Positions 51,791 through 60,183 of a DNA stretch of 64,000 nucleotides are shown here, in pieces. Made by a program: the position numbers and the translations under genes. The stretch is from Qaidamihabitans albus. Its GTDB lineage: Bacteria > Actinomycetota > Actinomycetes > Mycobacteriales > Pseudonocardiaceae. The notes under the pieces were generated by a model. The model did not search any database. It was not told the DNA's origin and saw only the letters and a program-made list of their open reading frames with translations. The stretch's first letter is position 1. Every line of letters starts with the position of its first letter. The stretch is from the NCBI RefSeq assembly GCF_016464705.1, contig NZ_JAEHOB010000004.1, positions 186,001 to 250,000 of the forward strand, in the 5' to 3' direction.

Positions 51791-52897
51791 ATGGTCCGGA
51801 AGGCGCCCGGCGAACCGGTGGGGGACGCCGTCGATGGTATTGCTTCCGACGTCCTAAGCTCCACGCGAAGATACTCTCTCGGCACCGGGGAGGCGGAGAT
51901 CCTGGCGATCCTGGCGATCCTGCGGATCCTGCGCATCCGCTCGCTGCTCCTTCCGCTCCTTGCCGTCCTGCTCACGCTGAGCGCCTGCTCGCTCCTGCCC
52001 TCCGACGCACCCCGTGACGAACCCGCTCCCGAACGCGACAACCTCCGTGTCGGAGTGGGAAATGCCATAGACACGGCGCCGTTGCGCGTCGCGGTCGAGA
52101 ACGGCATGTTCCGCCAGGCCGGGTTGCGGGTCGACCTGGTCGAGATCGAAGGCGGGGACGAGGGCATCGACCGGCTCGCCTCGGCCGAGCTCGACATCAC
52201 CTTCGCCAGCGACGTCGCGCTGTTCCGCGCCGCCGCCGCGGGCACCTCGTTGCAGCTGCAGGGCGAGGCGTACACCGCGGGTGAGAACACGATGGCGCTG
52301 GTGGCGCTGCCCGACTCCGGTCACACCTCGCTGGAGGACCTTTCGTGGCCGCGGGTCGCCGTGGACAAGATCGGCGGGCTCGGCACGCTGACCGCGGGTT
52401 CGGTACTGGAAACCGCGGGATTCGACCTGGATTCGGTCGGCTTCGAGGAGTGGGCGATGCCGCGGATGATCGACGCCCTGCAGCAGGGCGACGTCGATGT
52501 CGCGTGGCTGGTCGAGCCCTACATAACCCTGGCGGAGAAGGACTTCGGCGCGCGGGTGCTCGCCGACTGCTCGCGCGGCGCCACCCAGGACTTCCCGATG
52601 TCCGCGTACGCCGCGAGCGGGGAGTTCGCGCAGGCCAACCCGCGTACGCTCAGCGTTTTCCGGGACGTTCTCGGCCGGGCACAGCAGCACGGCGCCGATC
52701 CGATGGTGATCCGGGAGGCGCTGCCACGGTTCGCCGACATCGACCCGACGACCGCGTCGCTGGTCTCCCTCGGCACCTACCCGACGTCACTGAACGGTGT
52801 CCGGCTGCAACGGGTCGCCGACCTCATGCACAGCTCCGGCCTGCTGGCGGACCGGCTGGACGTGCAGTCGCTGCTCCCGAAACCCGAGCTGTCCTGA
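51791..52897 (+). CDS. ABC substrate-binding lipoprotein B (NMT1/SsuA-like), start uncertain
   Basis: 368 residues if ATG 51791 is used. Conserved mature part: NLRVGVGNAIDTAPLRVAVENGMFRQAGLRVDLVEI, AELDITFASDVALF, RMIDALQQGDVDVAWLVEPYITL; paralogue of binding protein A. A normal lipoprotein signal (LLPLLAVLLTLSAC) begins far inside: counted from ATG the lipid Cys is residue 66, too late for a signal peptide. The only well-placed Shine-Dalgarno (GGGGAGG, 51887-51893) precedes ATC 51899, which would put the Cys at residue 30. No ATPase or permease follows, so it probably shares the importer at 46.7-49.3 kb. Confidence 0.8.
   Translation: MVRKAPGEPVGDAVDGIASDVLSSTRRYSLGTGEAEILAILAILRILRIRSLLLPLLAVLLTLSACSLLPSDAPRDEPAPERDNLRVGVGNAIDTAPLRVAVENGMFRQAGLRVDLVEIEGGDEGIDRLASAELDITFASDVALFRAAAAGTSLQLQGEAYTAGENTMALVALPDSGHTSLEDLSWPRVAVDKIGGLGTLTAGSVLETAGFDLDSVGFEEWAMPRMIDALQQGDVDVAWLVEPYITLAEKDFGARVLADCSRGATQDFPMSAYAASGEFAQANPRTLSVFRDVLGRAQQHGADPMVIREALPRFADIDPTTASLVSLGTYPTSLNGVRLQRVADLMHSSGLLADRLDVQSLLPKPELS
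51899..51934 (+). repeat. 9-bp tandem repeat in the signal-peptide coding region
   Basis: Four consecutive 9-base units of the type ATCCTGGCG (two exact, two with ATCCTGCGG/C). Encodes ILA-ILA-ILR-ILR at the beginning of the hydrophobic signal segment of binding protein B. Confidence 0.8.
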
Positions 52898-52930
52898 TCG
52901 CGGCCGGACGGAGAACGTATAAAGGGAGGC

Positions 52931-54568
52931 GTGACCGATGGCCCGCTGATCGTCCAGTCCGACAAGACCGTGCTGCTCGAGGTCGACCACGAGCGCGCGG
53001 AGGACGCGCGCATCGCGATCGCGCCCTTCGCCGAGCTCGAACGCGCACCCGAGCACGTCCACACCTACCGCGTCACGCCGCTGGCGCTCTGGAACGCCCG
53101 CGCCGCGGGCCACGACGCCGAGCAGGTGGTCGACGCACTCACCAACTACTCGCGGTTCCCGGTGCCGCAGCCGCTGCTGATCGACATCGTCGACACGATG
53201 GGCCGCTTCGGCAGGCTGCAGATCCAGCACAGCCCGGCGCACGGGCTGGTGATGACGACCACCGACCGCGCGGTGCTCGAGGAGATCCTGCGCAGCAAGA
53301 AGATCAGCCCGATGCTGGGGGAACGGCTCGACGACGACACGGTCGTCGTGCACCCTTCGGAACGCGGGCGGCTCAAGCAGGCGCTGCTCAAGGTGGGCTG
53401 GCCCGCGGAGGATCTCGCCGGCTACGTCGACGGCGAGGCGCACCCGATGGCGCTGCGCGAGGACGACTGGTCACTGCGGGACTACCAGCGTCAGGCCGCG
53501 CAGGCGTTCTGGGCAGGTGGTTCGGGTGTGGTGGTGCTGCCGTGCGGCGCAGGCAAGACCCTGGTCGGGGCGGCCGCGATGGCGCAGGCGCAGGCCACCA
53601 CGCTGATCCTGGTCACCAACACCGTCGCGGGCAGGCAGTGGAAGCGCGAGCTGGTGGCGCGCACGTCGCTCACCGAGGAGGAGATCGGCGAGTACTCCGG
53701 CGAGAAGAAGGAGATCCGCCCGGTCACGATCGCGACTTACCAGGTGATCACCCGCAAGAGCAAGGGCGAGTACAAGCACCTGGAGCTGTTCGACTCGAGG
53801 GACTGGGGCCTCGTCGTGTACGACGAGGTGCACCTGCTGCCCGCACCGGTGTTCCGGATGACCGCGGACCTGCAGTCCCGGAGGCGGCTCGGCCTGACCG
53901 CGACGCTCGTCCGCGAGGACGGCCGCGAAGGTGACGTGTTCTCGCTGATCGGCCCGAAGAGGTTCGACGTGCCGTGGCGCGACATCGAGGCACAGGGCTG
54001 GATCGCCCCGGCGGAGTGCGTGGAGGTGCGGGTCACGCTCACCGACAACGAGCGGCTCGTCTACGCCACGGGCGAGAGCGAGGAACGCTACCGGATCGCC
54101 TCGACCGCGCGGACGAAGACCTCCGTCATCAAGTCCATTGTGGATAAACACGTCGGCGAGCCGACGCTGGTGATCGGCGCGTACCTCGAACAACTCGACG
54201 AGCTCGGCGCGGAGCTGAACGCACCGGTGATCCAGGGTTCCACGAGGAACAAGGAGCGCGAGGCGCTGTTCGACGCGTTCCGCCGCGGTGAGATCGCGAC
54301 CCTCGTGGTGTCGAAGGTGGCGAACTTCTCGATCGATCTGCCGGAGGCGTCGGTGGCGATCCAGGTCTCCGGCACCTTCGGGTCGCGGCAGGAGGAGGCC
54401 CAGCGGCTCGGCAGGCTTCTGCGGCCCAAGGGCGACGGCAGGCAGGCGCATTTCTACTCGGTGGTCTCGCGGGACACGGTCGACACCGAGTACGCGGCGC
54501 ACCGGCAGCGGTTCCTCGCCGAGCAGGGCTACGCCTACCGGATCGTCGACGCCGACGCGTTCCGGTAG
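52931..54568 (+). CDS. DNA repair helicase XPB
   Basis: 545-residue SF2 helicase, actinobacterial XPB/ERCC3 homologue (Rv0861c-like). Residues 1-180 are a damage-recognition-like N-terminal domain; Walker A is PCGAGKT (204-210), Walker B DEVH (298-301), the XPB RED motif is in LTATLVRED (328-330), and motif VI is in RQEEAQRLGRLLRPKG. Predicted 3'-5' DNA unwinding in excision repair. GTG 52931 has GGGAGG upstream. Its usual partner gene is at 36.8-39.0 kb. Confidence 0.93.
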   Translation: MTDGPLIVQSDKTVLLEVDHERAEDARIAIAPFAELERAPEHVHTYRVTPLALWNARAAGHDAEQVVDALTNYSRFPVPQPLLIDIVDTMGRFGRLQIQHSPAHGLVMTTTDRAVLEEILRSKKISPMLGERLDDDTVVVHPSERGRLKQALLKVGWPAEDLAGYVDGEAHPMALREDDWSLRDYQRQAAQAFWAGGSGVVVLPCGAGKTLVGAAAMAQAQATTLILVTNTVAGRQWKRELVARTSLTEEEIGEYSGEKKEIRPVTIATYQVITRKSKGEYKHLELFDSRDWGLVVYDEVHLLPAPVFRMTADLQSRRRLGLTATLVREDGREGDVFSLIGPKRFDVPWRDIEAQGWIAPAECVEVRVTLTDNERLVYATGESEERYRIASTARTKTSVIKSIVDKHVGEPTLVIGAYLEQLDELGAELNAPVIQGSTRNKEREALFDAFRRGEIATLVVSKVANFSIDLPEASVAIQVSGTFGSRQEEAQRLGRLLRPKGDGRQAHFYSVVSRDTVDTEYAAHRQRFLAEQGYAYRIVDADAFR

Positions 54569-54573
54569 CCGTT

Positions 54574-55452
54574 TCAGGCCGCAGCCGTGGCCCCCAGCGA
54601 GGCCAGCACCCGCGCCGCCTGGTTGCGCGCGCCGAGGGCGTTCGGATGCACCGGCGCGGCGACCGAACCGGGCAGGATGCCCTCGACCCACCTGACCCCT
54701 GGTGCCTGGCACATGTCGTGGCCGATGCTGCTGGTGTAGGTGTCTACGAAGGTCGCGCCGTGCGCCGCGGCCTGCTCGGCCATGACCCCGTTCAGCAGTT
54801 TGGTGATATCCCGCAGGTACGGCGCGTCTCCCGCCGAGATCGGTACCAGCGGCCAGCAGTTGGCACCGGAGTCCGGTAGCAGCACCGGGTAACCGACGAG
54901 CACGACGTGCGCGCCGGGCGACCGGGCGCGGATGCCCCGCAGCACGTCGCCGACCTTCGGGCCTACCGCGTGCACCCGCTCGGCCAGCAGGTCGGAGCCG
55001 CCGGAGTTGTAGTGGTGCCGGCACGGGGCACCGGATGGCCGGGCCACGCCGAGCAGCCCGCAGGTGACGAGGACCTCCACGAAGGGCACGTCGTTACCGC
55101 CGATGCCGACCGTGACCAGTTCGGTGTCCGGGCGCAGGGCGGTGAACTGCGGCGCGTTGACGATGCCCCACTGCGGGCGGGTCATGTCCTCCGTGGTCGC
55201 GCCCCCGCAGCTGACGTCCGTGAACGCCGCCACGCCGAGGGAGTCGGCGACCAGCGACGGATAGTTGCGGTTCGACCGCGTGCACGGCAGGTCCACCTGA
55301 TGCGGGATCAGCGAACCGGAGGTGAAGGAGTCGCCGAGCGCGACGTACGACGAGTACGCGGTGGGTCCGGCGGTGTCCGTGGCGACCGCCGCGGGGCTGA
55401 CGAGCAGCGATGCGGCGACGACCGCGGCGAGAGCGAGCGGCAACCGGCGCAC
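54574..55452 (-). CDS. Secreted SGNH-hydrolase (GDSL esterase/lipase)
   Basis: 292 residues: signal peptide to about residue 25, block I ALGDSFTSG with nucleophile Ser42, block III GIGGNDVPF, and block V HPNALG with catalytic His near the C-terminus. Two cysteine pairs suggest disulfides in an extracellular esterase like the Streptomyces GDSL lipases. GTG 55452 has GAGGAGG five bases upstream. Convergent with XPB. Confidence 0.88.
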   Translation of the reverse strand: MRRLPLALAAVVAASLLVSPAAVATDTAGPTAYSSYVALGDSFTSGSLIPHQVDLPCTRSNRNYPSLVADSLGVAAFTDVSCGGATTEDMTRPQWGIVNAPQFTALRPDTELVTVGIGGNDVPFVEVLVTCGLLGVARPSGAPCRHHYNSGGSDLLAERVHAVGPKVGDVLRGIRARSPGAHVVLVGYPVLLPDSGANCWPLVPISAGDAPYLRDITKLLNGVMAEQAAAHGATFVDTYTSSIGHDMCQAPGVRWVEGILPGSVAAPVHPNALGARNQAARVLASLGATAAA

Positions 55453-55690
55453 GGGGCCTCCTCGACGTCGAGCGACCGGCTGATTACTCTCCGGCTTGGC
55501 TACCGAAGAGTAGCGTGACGCGTCTCACTCGGGCAACCGCGACCCCGGAGCCCGCCACATCGTCGCCCGCGCGCGAGCCACCCGACCGAGTGAATCCACG
55601 GCGACCTCGCGCCCGACCGGGCCGGACTGTCGGACCTTCGAACTAGTGTTCGAATCAGTCAGTGAACGCCTGCTCGAAAGGGGTCTCGTC

Positions 55691-56446
55691 ATGGCCGTCG
55701 TCCAGCTCCACCCGCACCCTTGCCCCGACTTGGCGCTGCCACCCGGCCGGTGGCACAGCCGGCTCTGGGTCACGGAAGAGCCGCTCGCCGAGCCGGACCG
55801 CTACCTCGCCTGCGTCGCCGCGCATGAGCGCACCGGGCTGTGGCCGGTGCTCGTCCCTCGCGATCCGCGTTTCGAGCTGAGCGGTGAGGACTGGATCGAC
55901 GATCGCGGCTGGCTGCCTCCGGCCGCGGAGGCCGTCGACGACTTCGATCCGGCGGCGACCCTGGCCTGCTGGTGGGAACGACCCTGCTGCGAGGGGCGTT
56001 GCCTGCACCCGTTCGACGCGGATTTCCCCGGGCTGGCCCGCAGGTCGCCGCGCCGAGGCGATCCGCTCGCCGAGGCGGGCAACACCGGTTCGGTCCTGGC
56101 GGCGCGGGGCGACAGCAGGCTGGGCCTGGTCCAGGCCCGGCGGCCCGCCGACGTTCCCGCGGCGCTCGGCTGGCGCGGCGCGGCGAGCACCACGGACCAG
56201 GTGGCCGCCGTCTCGGCGGTGCTGCGGAGCTGGGAGGACCGATTCGGGGCGGTGCTGATCTCGCTCGGGTTCGACACGCTGGAGCTGTCGGTCGCCGCGC
56301 CACCCCGGAGCCGCGATCGCGCGCTCACCGTGGCGGCGGAACACCGCGCGTTCTGCCTCGGCAACTTCAACGGGCAACCGGGCAGCCTCCGCGAGTTCGC
56401 GGCAGGATTGACGGGACGCCGACTGTGGCAGTTCTGGTGGGACTGA
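55691..56446 (+). CDS. DUF4253-domain protein
   Basis: 251 residues, soluble. LWVTEEPLAEPDRYLACVAAHERTGLWPVLVPRD and the C-terminal RALTVAAEHRAFCLGNFNGQPGSLREFAAGL match the DUF4253 family, function unknown. Several Cys residues (CWWERPCCEGRC) cluster near the middle and could bind metal. ATG 55691 has GAAAGGGG seven bases upstream; the open frame to 55646 lacks support. Confidence 0.72.
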   Translation: MAVVQLHPHPCPDLALPPGRWHSRLWVTEEPLAEPDRYLACVAAHERTGLWPVLVPRDPRFELSGEDWIDDRGWLPPAAEAVDDFDPAATLACWWERPCCEGRCLHPFDADFPGLARRSPRRGDPLAEAGNTGSVLAARGDSRLGLVQARRPADVPAALGWRGAASTTDQVAAVSAVLRSWEDRFGAVLISLGFDTLELSVAAPPRSRDRALTVAAEHRAFCLGNFNGQPGSLREFAAGLTGRRLWQFWWD

Positions 56447-56480
56447 GGCCGGACGGGCAACGCGTGCAGGAGGTGGACCC

Positions 56481-57380
56481 ATCCCGAGCACAGGTCCAGA
56501 GATCCGGGTCGGCACGTCGGGCTGGTTGTACCCGCCGTGGCGCGGCACGTTCTACCCGAAGGGCCTGCCACACCACCGGGAGCTCGCCTACCTCGCTCAG
56601 CGCGTCAACACGGTGGAGATCAACGGATCGTTCTACTCACTCCAGCGGCCGGAACGCTACCTGCGCTGGTTCGAGCAGACACCGGACGATTTCGTCTTCT
56701 CCGTCAAGGGCGGCCGCTTCATCACGCACATGAAGCAACTCCGTGGCGTGGAAGCCGCGCTGGCGAACTTCTTCGCCTCCGGTGTGCTGGCACTGGGCCG
56801 CAAACTCGGCCCGCTGCTCTGGCAGCTTCCGCCGCGGCTGGTGTTCGATCCAGGGCGCCTTGTGCCGTTCTTCGAGCTGCTGCCCCGCACCACCTGTGCC
56901 GCGGCCGAGCTCGCGGCGCAGCACGACGACAAGCTCAGGCACGCGGCGTACGTGGAGGTGAGCGAGAACCGGCCGTTGCGCCACGCGCTGGAGGTACGGC
57001 ACCCGAGCTTCGCGAGCGCGGAGTGCGTGGAACTGCTGCGGCAGCACGACATCGCACTCGTCGTCGCCGACACCGCGGGCACCTGGCCGTTCCTGGAGGA
57101 TGTGACCGCTGACTTCGTGTACGTCCGGCTGCACGGCGACGAGGAGCTCTACGCCAGCGGCTACACCGAGGCGGCCCTGCGCGGCTGGGCGGAGCGGATC
57201 GCCGTCTGGCGCGCGGGCGGGAGCCCGCGGACCGAGCACACCGTCGGGAGCCCGGCGCGACGGCACCCGCGGGACGTGTTCGTCTATTTCGACAACGACA
57301 TGAAGGTCAAGGCGCCCGGCGACGCGATGGCGCTGGCCGCAATGCTCGGCCTGCCACGCACGTCACCGGGCATGCGCTGA
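56481..57380 (+). CDS. DUF72-domain protein with probable ATC start codon
   Basis: 299 residues. Family motifs: IRVGTSGWLYPPWRGTFYPKG, VEINGSFYSLQRPE, FVFSVKGGRFITHM, and the C-terminal VYFDNDMKVKAPGDA. DUF72 (YecE) has a TIM-barrel fold and unknown function. In frame upstream of the conserved VGTSGW there is a stop at 56409-56411 and no ATG, GTG, TTG or CTG after it; the only good candidate is ATC 56481, seven bases after AGGAGG. TTG 56526 would delete VGTSGW. Same strand as the DUF4253 gene. Confidence 0.8.
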   Translation: MPSTGPEIRVGTSGWLYPPWRGTFYPKGLPHHRELAYLAQRVNTVEINGSFYSLQRPERYLRWFEQTPDDFVFSVKGGRFITHMKQLRGVEAALANFFASGVLALGRKLGPLLWQLPPRLVFDPGRLVPFFELLPRTTCAAAELAAQHDDKLRHAAYVEVSENRPLRHALEVRHPSFASAECVELLRQHDIALVVADTAGTWPFLEDVTADFVYVRLHGDEELYASGYTEAALRGWAERIAVWRAGGSPRTEHTVGSPARRHPRDVFVYFDNDMKVKAPGDAMALAAMLGLPRTSPGMR

Positions 57381-57413
57381 GGCTGTGTCCAGCCGTCTGT
57401 CTGGTCAGTGCGC

Positions 57414-57992
57414 TCAGGCGCTGCTGGCCTGTGCCGCGTGCTTGCCCTCGCTGATCTCCTCGACCATCTTGTCGCAGAACGCCGGCAGGTCGTCCGGCTT
57501 GCGGCTGGACACCAGGCCCTGGTCCACCACGACCTTCTCGTCGACCCACTCGGCGCCCGCGTTGCGCAGGTCCGTCTGCAGGCTGGGCCAGGAGGTGATC
57601 CGGCGGCCCCTGACCACGTCGGCCTCCACCAGCGTCCACGGCCCGTGACAGATCACGGCGACCGGCTTCTGCTTGGCGAAGAACTCGCCGACGAACCGCA
57701 CCACGTTCGGATTGGTACGCAGGATGTCCGGGTTGGCCACCCCGCCGGGCAGGACGAGGCCGTCGTAGTCGTCCACCGAGGCTTCGGTGATCACCTTGTC
57801 GACGGTGAAGGTGTCGCCCTTGTCCAAGTGATTGAACGCCTGGATGCTGCCCGGCTGGGTCGAGATCAGCTCGGGCTGGCCACCGGAGTCCTGCACGGCC
57901 TTCCACGGCTCGGTCAGTTCGACCTGTTCGGTGCCTTCGGGTGCGACCACGAAGGCGACCCTGCGACCGGTGAGCGTGTCCGCCACGTTCAT
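57414..57992 (-). CDS. DJ-1/PfpI-family protein (protease/deglycase-like)
   Basis: 192 residues. The nucleophile elbow is AVICHGPW with Cys115, followed by the partner residues in the LVEADVVRGRR region, as in PfpI/YhbO-type class I glutamine-amidotransferase-like proteins; stress-related deglycase or peptidase activity is claimed for relatives. Start ATG 57992 has GAGAGGAGTG upstream. Confidence 0.9.
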   Translation of the reverse strand: MNVADTLTGRRVAFVVAPEGTEQVELTEPWKAVQDSGGQPELISTQPGSIQAFNHLDKGDTFTVDKVITEASVDDYDGLVLPGGVANPDILRTNPNVVRFVGEFFAKQKPVAVICHGPWTLVEADVVRGRRITSWPSLQTDLRNAGAEWVDEKVVVDQGLVSSRKPDDLPAFCDKMVEEISEGKHAAQASSA

Positions 57993-58075
57993 CACTCCTC
58001 TCACACATGGGATCTGTTTCCGTGAGTACCCGGACAGTGACCCTGCCGAAACACATAAGACACGCGGGATAGGGT

Positions 58076-58090
58076 GTGCGCTTTACGCAC
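58076..58090. promoter_or_regulatory. GTGCG-CGCAC palindrome at the IclR-gene transcription start
   Basis: Perfect 5-bp arms around CTTTA, directly downstream of a TAGGGT -10 box (58070-58075). The site would overlap the transcription start, a typical position for autorepression by an IclR regulator. Confidence 0.4.
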
Positions 58091-58097
58091 AGTTGCG

Positions 58098-58127
58098 CGC
58101 AGCGGCGCAGCGGCGCAGCGGCGCAGC
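58098..58127 (+). repeat. 8-bp tandem repeat in the iclR 5' leader
   Basis: Three complete copies of CGCAGCGG plus CGCAGC. The unit is not a multiple of three, and it lies between the putative promoter and the Shine-Dalgarno of the IclR gene. Confidence 0.8.
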
Positions 58128-58147
58128 AAAGGGAGGGACCAGACCGG

Positions 58148-58945
58148 ATGCCGGAACCCCCAGCGAACGGTCGGCAGGCCTACGGTCCCCACTTCGTGCA
58201 GTCGGTCGCACGCGCGATGGCTGTCATCCGGTCCTTCAGCGGCGAGCGGCCCAGGCTCACGCTCAGCGAGGCGTCCCAGGAGACCGGTCTTGATCGCGCC
58301 ACCGCGCGGCGCCTGCTGCTCACGCTCGTCGATCTCGGCTACGTCCGTACCGACGGCCGCCGCTTCGAGCTCTCCCCGCGCACGCTCGAACTCGGCTACG
58401 CCTACCTGTCCAGCCTCACCCTGCCGGAGATCGCGCGTCCGCACCTGCAGGAGCTGTCGCGACGGCTCAACGAGACGGCGGCCCTGACCCTGCTGGACGG
58501 CGACGACATCGTCTACGTCGCGCTGGTGGCCAGCACCCGGCTGACCGCCGTGAAGATCAATATCGGCACCCGGTTCAAGGCGTACGCCACGTCCAGCGGC
58601 CGGGTGCTCCTCGCCGGCCTGCCGGACCACGAGCTGGACAGACGGTTCGAACAGCTGCGGCTGGAGCCGAGAACCGAGCGGACGGTACGCACGGTGGGCG
58701 AGCTGCGGGCCGAGCTGGACCGGATCCGCGAGCAGGGCTGGGCGCTCGTCGATCGCGAGCTGGAAGAGGAGCTGCGTGGCGCGGCGGCCCCGGTCCGCGA
58801 CCGGTCGGGCGCCGTCATCGCCGCCGTGAACGTGTCCGTGCACTCCAACCGCACGACGCCCGAAGCGGTCGAATCGGGTTACGTGCCACAGGTTCTTCGA
58901 ACCGTCCGGCTGATCGAGGCCGACCTGATGGGCACCTCGGCGTGA
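58148..58945 (+). CDS. IclR-family transcriptional regulator
   Basis: 265 residues: N-terminal winged helix (VQSVARAMAVIRSFSGERPRLTLSEASQETGLDRATARRLLLTLVDLGYV) and a C-terminal effector-binding GAF-like domain (ETAALTLLDGDDIVYVALV; AYATSSGRVLLAGLPD; GAVIAAVNVSVHSNRTTPE), typical of PcaR/PobR-type aromatic-catabolism regulators. ATG 58148 follows GGGAGGG at 10 bases. An extension to GTG 58076 would translate the 8-bp repeat and is unlikely. No catabolic genes flank it, so its target is unknown. Confidence 0.88.
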   Translation: MPEPPANGRQAYGPHFVQSVARAMAVIRSFSGERPRLTLSEASQETGLDRATARRLLLTLVDLGYVRTDGRRFELSPRTLELGYAYLSSLTLPEIARPHLQELSRRLNETAALTLLDGDDIVYVALVASTRLTAVKINIGTRFKAYATSSGRVLLAGLPDHELDRRFEQLRLEPRTERTVRTVGELRAELDRIREQGWALVDRELEEELRGAAAPVRDRSGAVIAAVNVSVHSNRTTPEAVESGYVPQVLRTVRLIEADLMGTSA

Positions 58946-59024
58946 TACGCGGCCTCGCCCCGCCCCCTCGCCGCTCGAAGCGGGTTCGTGGACCGGCCAC
59001 CAGCAGGCACGGGAGGATCGGGCG

Positions 59025-59984
59025 GTGACCGACCAGTACGTCTACGCCATTCCCTTGCGCGCGCGGTTCCGTGGCATCACCGTCCGCGAGGGCACGCTGC
59101 TGCGCGGCCCCGCCGGATGGGGGGAGTTCTGCCCGTTCGCCGACTACTCCGATGCCGAATGCGTTCCGTGGCTTGCCGCCGCGGTCGAGGCGAGCGAAGA
59201 GGGCTGGCCCGCCCCGGTCCGGGAGCGTGTGCGGGTGAACACGACGGTGCCGGTGGTGCCGCCGGAGCAGGCGCACGCGATGGTAGCCGCGTCGGGATGC
59301 CGCACCGCCAAGGTGAAGGTCGCCGACCCACGTTCCTCCCTGGCCGGGGACCGCGAACGGCTGGCGGCCGTCCGCGACGCGCTGGGCCCCGGCGGGGCGA
59401 TCCGGGTCGACGCCAACGGCGCCTGGGACGTCGACACGGCCGTCACGGCCATCCGTGAGCTCGACCGTGCCGCGGGCGGGCTGGAGTACGTCGAGCAGCC
59501 GTGCCCTTCGGTGCCGGAGCTGGCGGCAGTGCGCCGCCGGGTCAACGTCCGCGTCGCGGCCGACGAGTCGATCCGGCGGGCGGAGGATCCGCTACGGGTG
59601 GCCATGGCCGGGGCGGCGGACGTCGCCGTGCTCAAGGTGGCCCCACTCGGCGGAGTACGCCGCGCGCTGGCGGTCGCCGAGGCATGCGGCCTGCCGTGCG
59701 TGGTCTCCTCGGCGGTGGAGAGCAGCGTCGGCCTCGCCGCCGGGCTCGCACTGGCGGGTGCCCTGCCGTCGCTCGACTTCGCCTGCGGGCTCGGCACCGT
59801 CTCCCTGCTCTCCCAGGACGTCACCGCCCACTCACTGTCCGCAGTAGACGGTTACCTGCCGGTTCCGGTGCGCGCCCCGGAGCCGGACCTGATCAGCGCG
59901 GTCGAGGCGGACCGGGCGCGACGCGCGGACTGGCTCGGCCGGCTCGCCAGGGTCCGCACCCTCGCCGGCGCGGAGACCACTTAG
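59025..59984 (+). CDS. menC: o-Succinylbenzoate synthase (menaquinone pathway)
   Basis: 319-residue enolase-superfamily enzyme dehydrating SHCHC to o-succinylbenzoate. Catalytic Lys98 of the KxK pair (TAKVKVAD), metal ligands Asp129 (RVDANGAW), Glu157 (VEQPC) and Asp180 (AADES), and second Lys204 (LKVAPLGG) are all present. GTG 59025. No other men genes are in the window, so it stands alone here. Actinobacteria use menaquinone as their respiratory quinone. Confidence 0.9.
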   Translation: MTDQYVYAIPLRARFRGITVREGTLLRGPAGWGEFCPFADYSDAECVPWLAAAVEASEEGWPAPVRERVRVNTTVPVVPPEQAHAMVAASGCRTAKVKVADPRSSLAGDRERLAAVRDALGPGGAIRVDANGAWDVDTAVTAIRELDRAAGGLEYVEQPCPSVPELAAVRRRVNVRVAADESIRRAEDPLRVAMAGAADVAVLKVAPLGGVRRALAVAEACGLPCVVSSAVESSVGLAAGLALAGALPSLDFACGLGTVSLLSQDVTAHSLSAVDGYLPVPVRAPEPDLISAVEADRARRADWLGRLARVRTLAGAETT

Positions 59985-60033
59985 GAGCCTGTCTTTGATC
60001 CCAGGGTGGCGCGGCGTTGTGCCTGGTCACCTC

Positions 60034-60077
60034 TCGTGAGTGCGTACACGAGTTAGAACACTCTTACGCACTCACGA
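60034..60077. repeat. 44-bp palindromic repeat (diverged copy)
   Basis: Left arm TCGTGAGTGCGTACACGAG, right arm ending TACGCACTCACGA. Sits alone 50 bases after menC, not overlapping a coding sequence. Confidence 0.85.
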
Positions 60078-60183
60078 CCGATGACCTGCGGAAACCCGCC
60101 CGGAGCGCTTCAGGGTCGGGCTCGGGGTCCGGCCAGGGAGCTTCCCCGATGTGCGCGGGCGCCCGGCGGCCGATGATGGTGTC

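Noticed and set aside
58098-58127. 8-bp tandem repeat as a CRISPR-like or coding repeat
   Set aside because: Too short, no spacers, and not a multiple of three; treated as a leader repeat.
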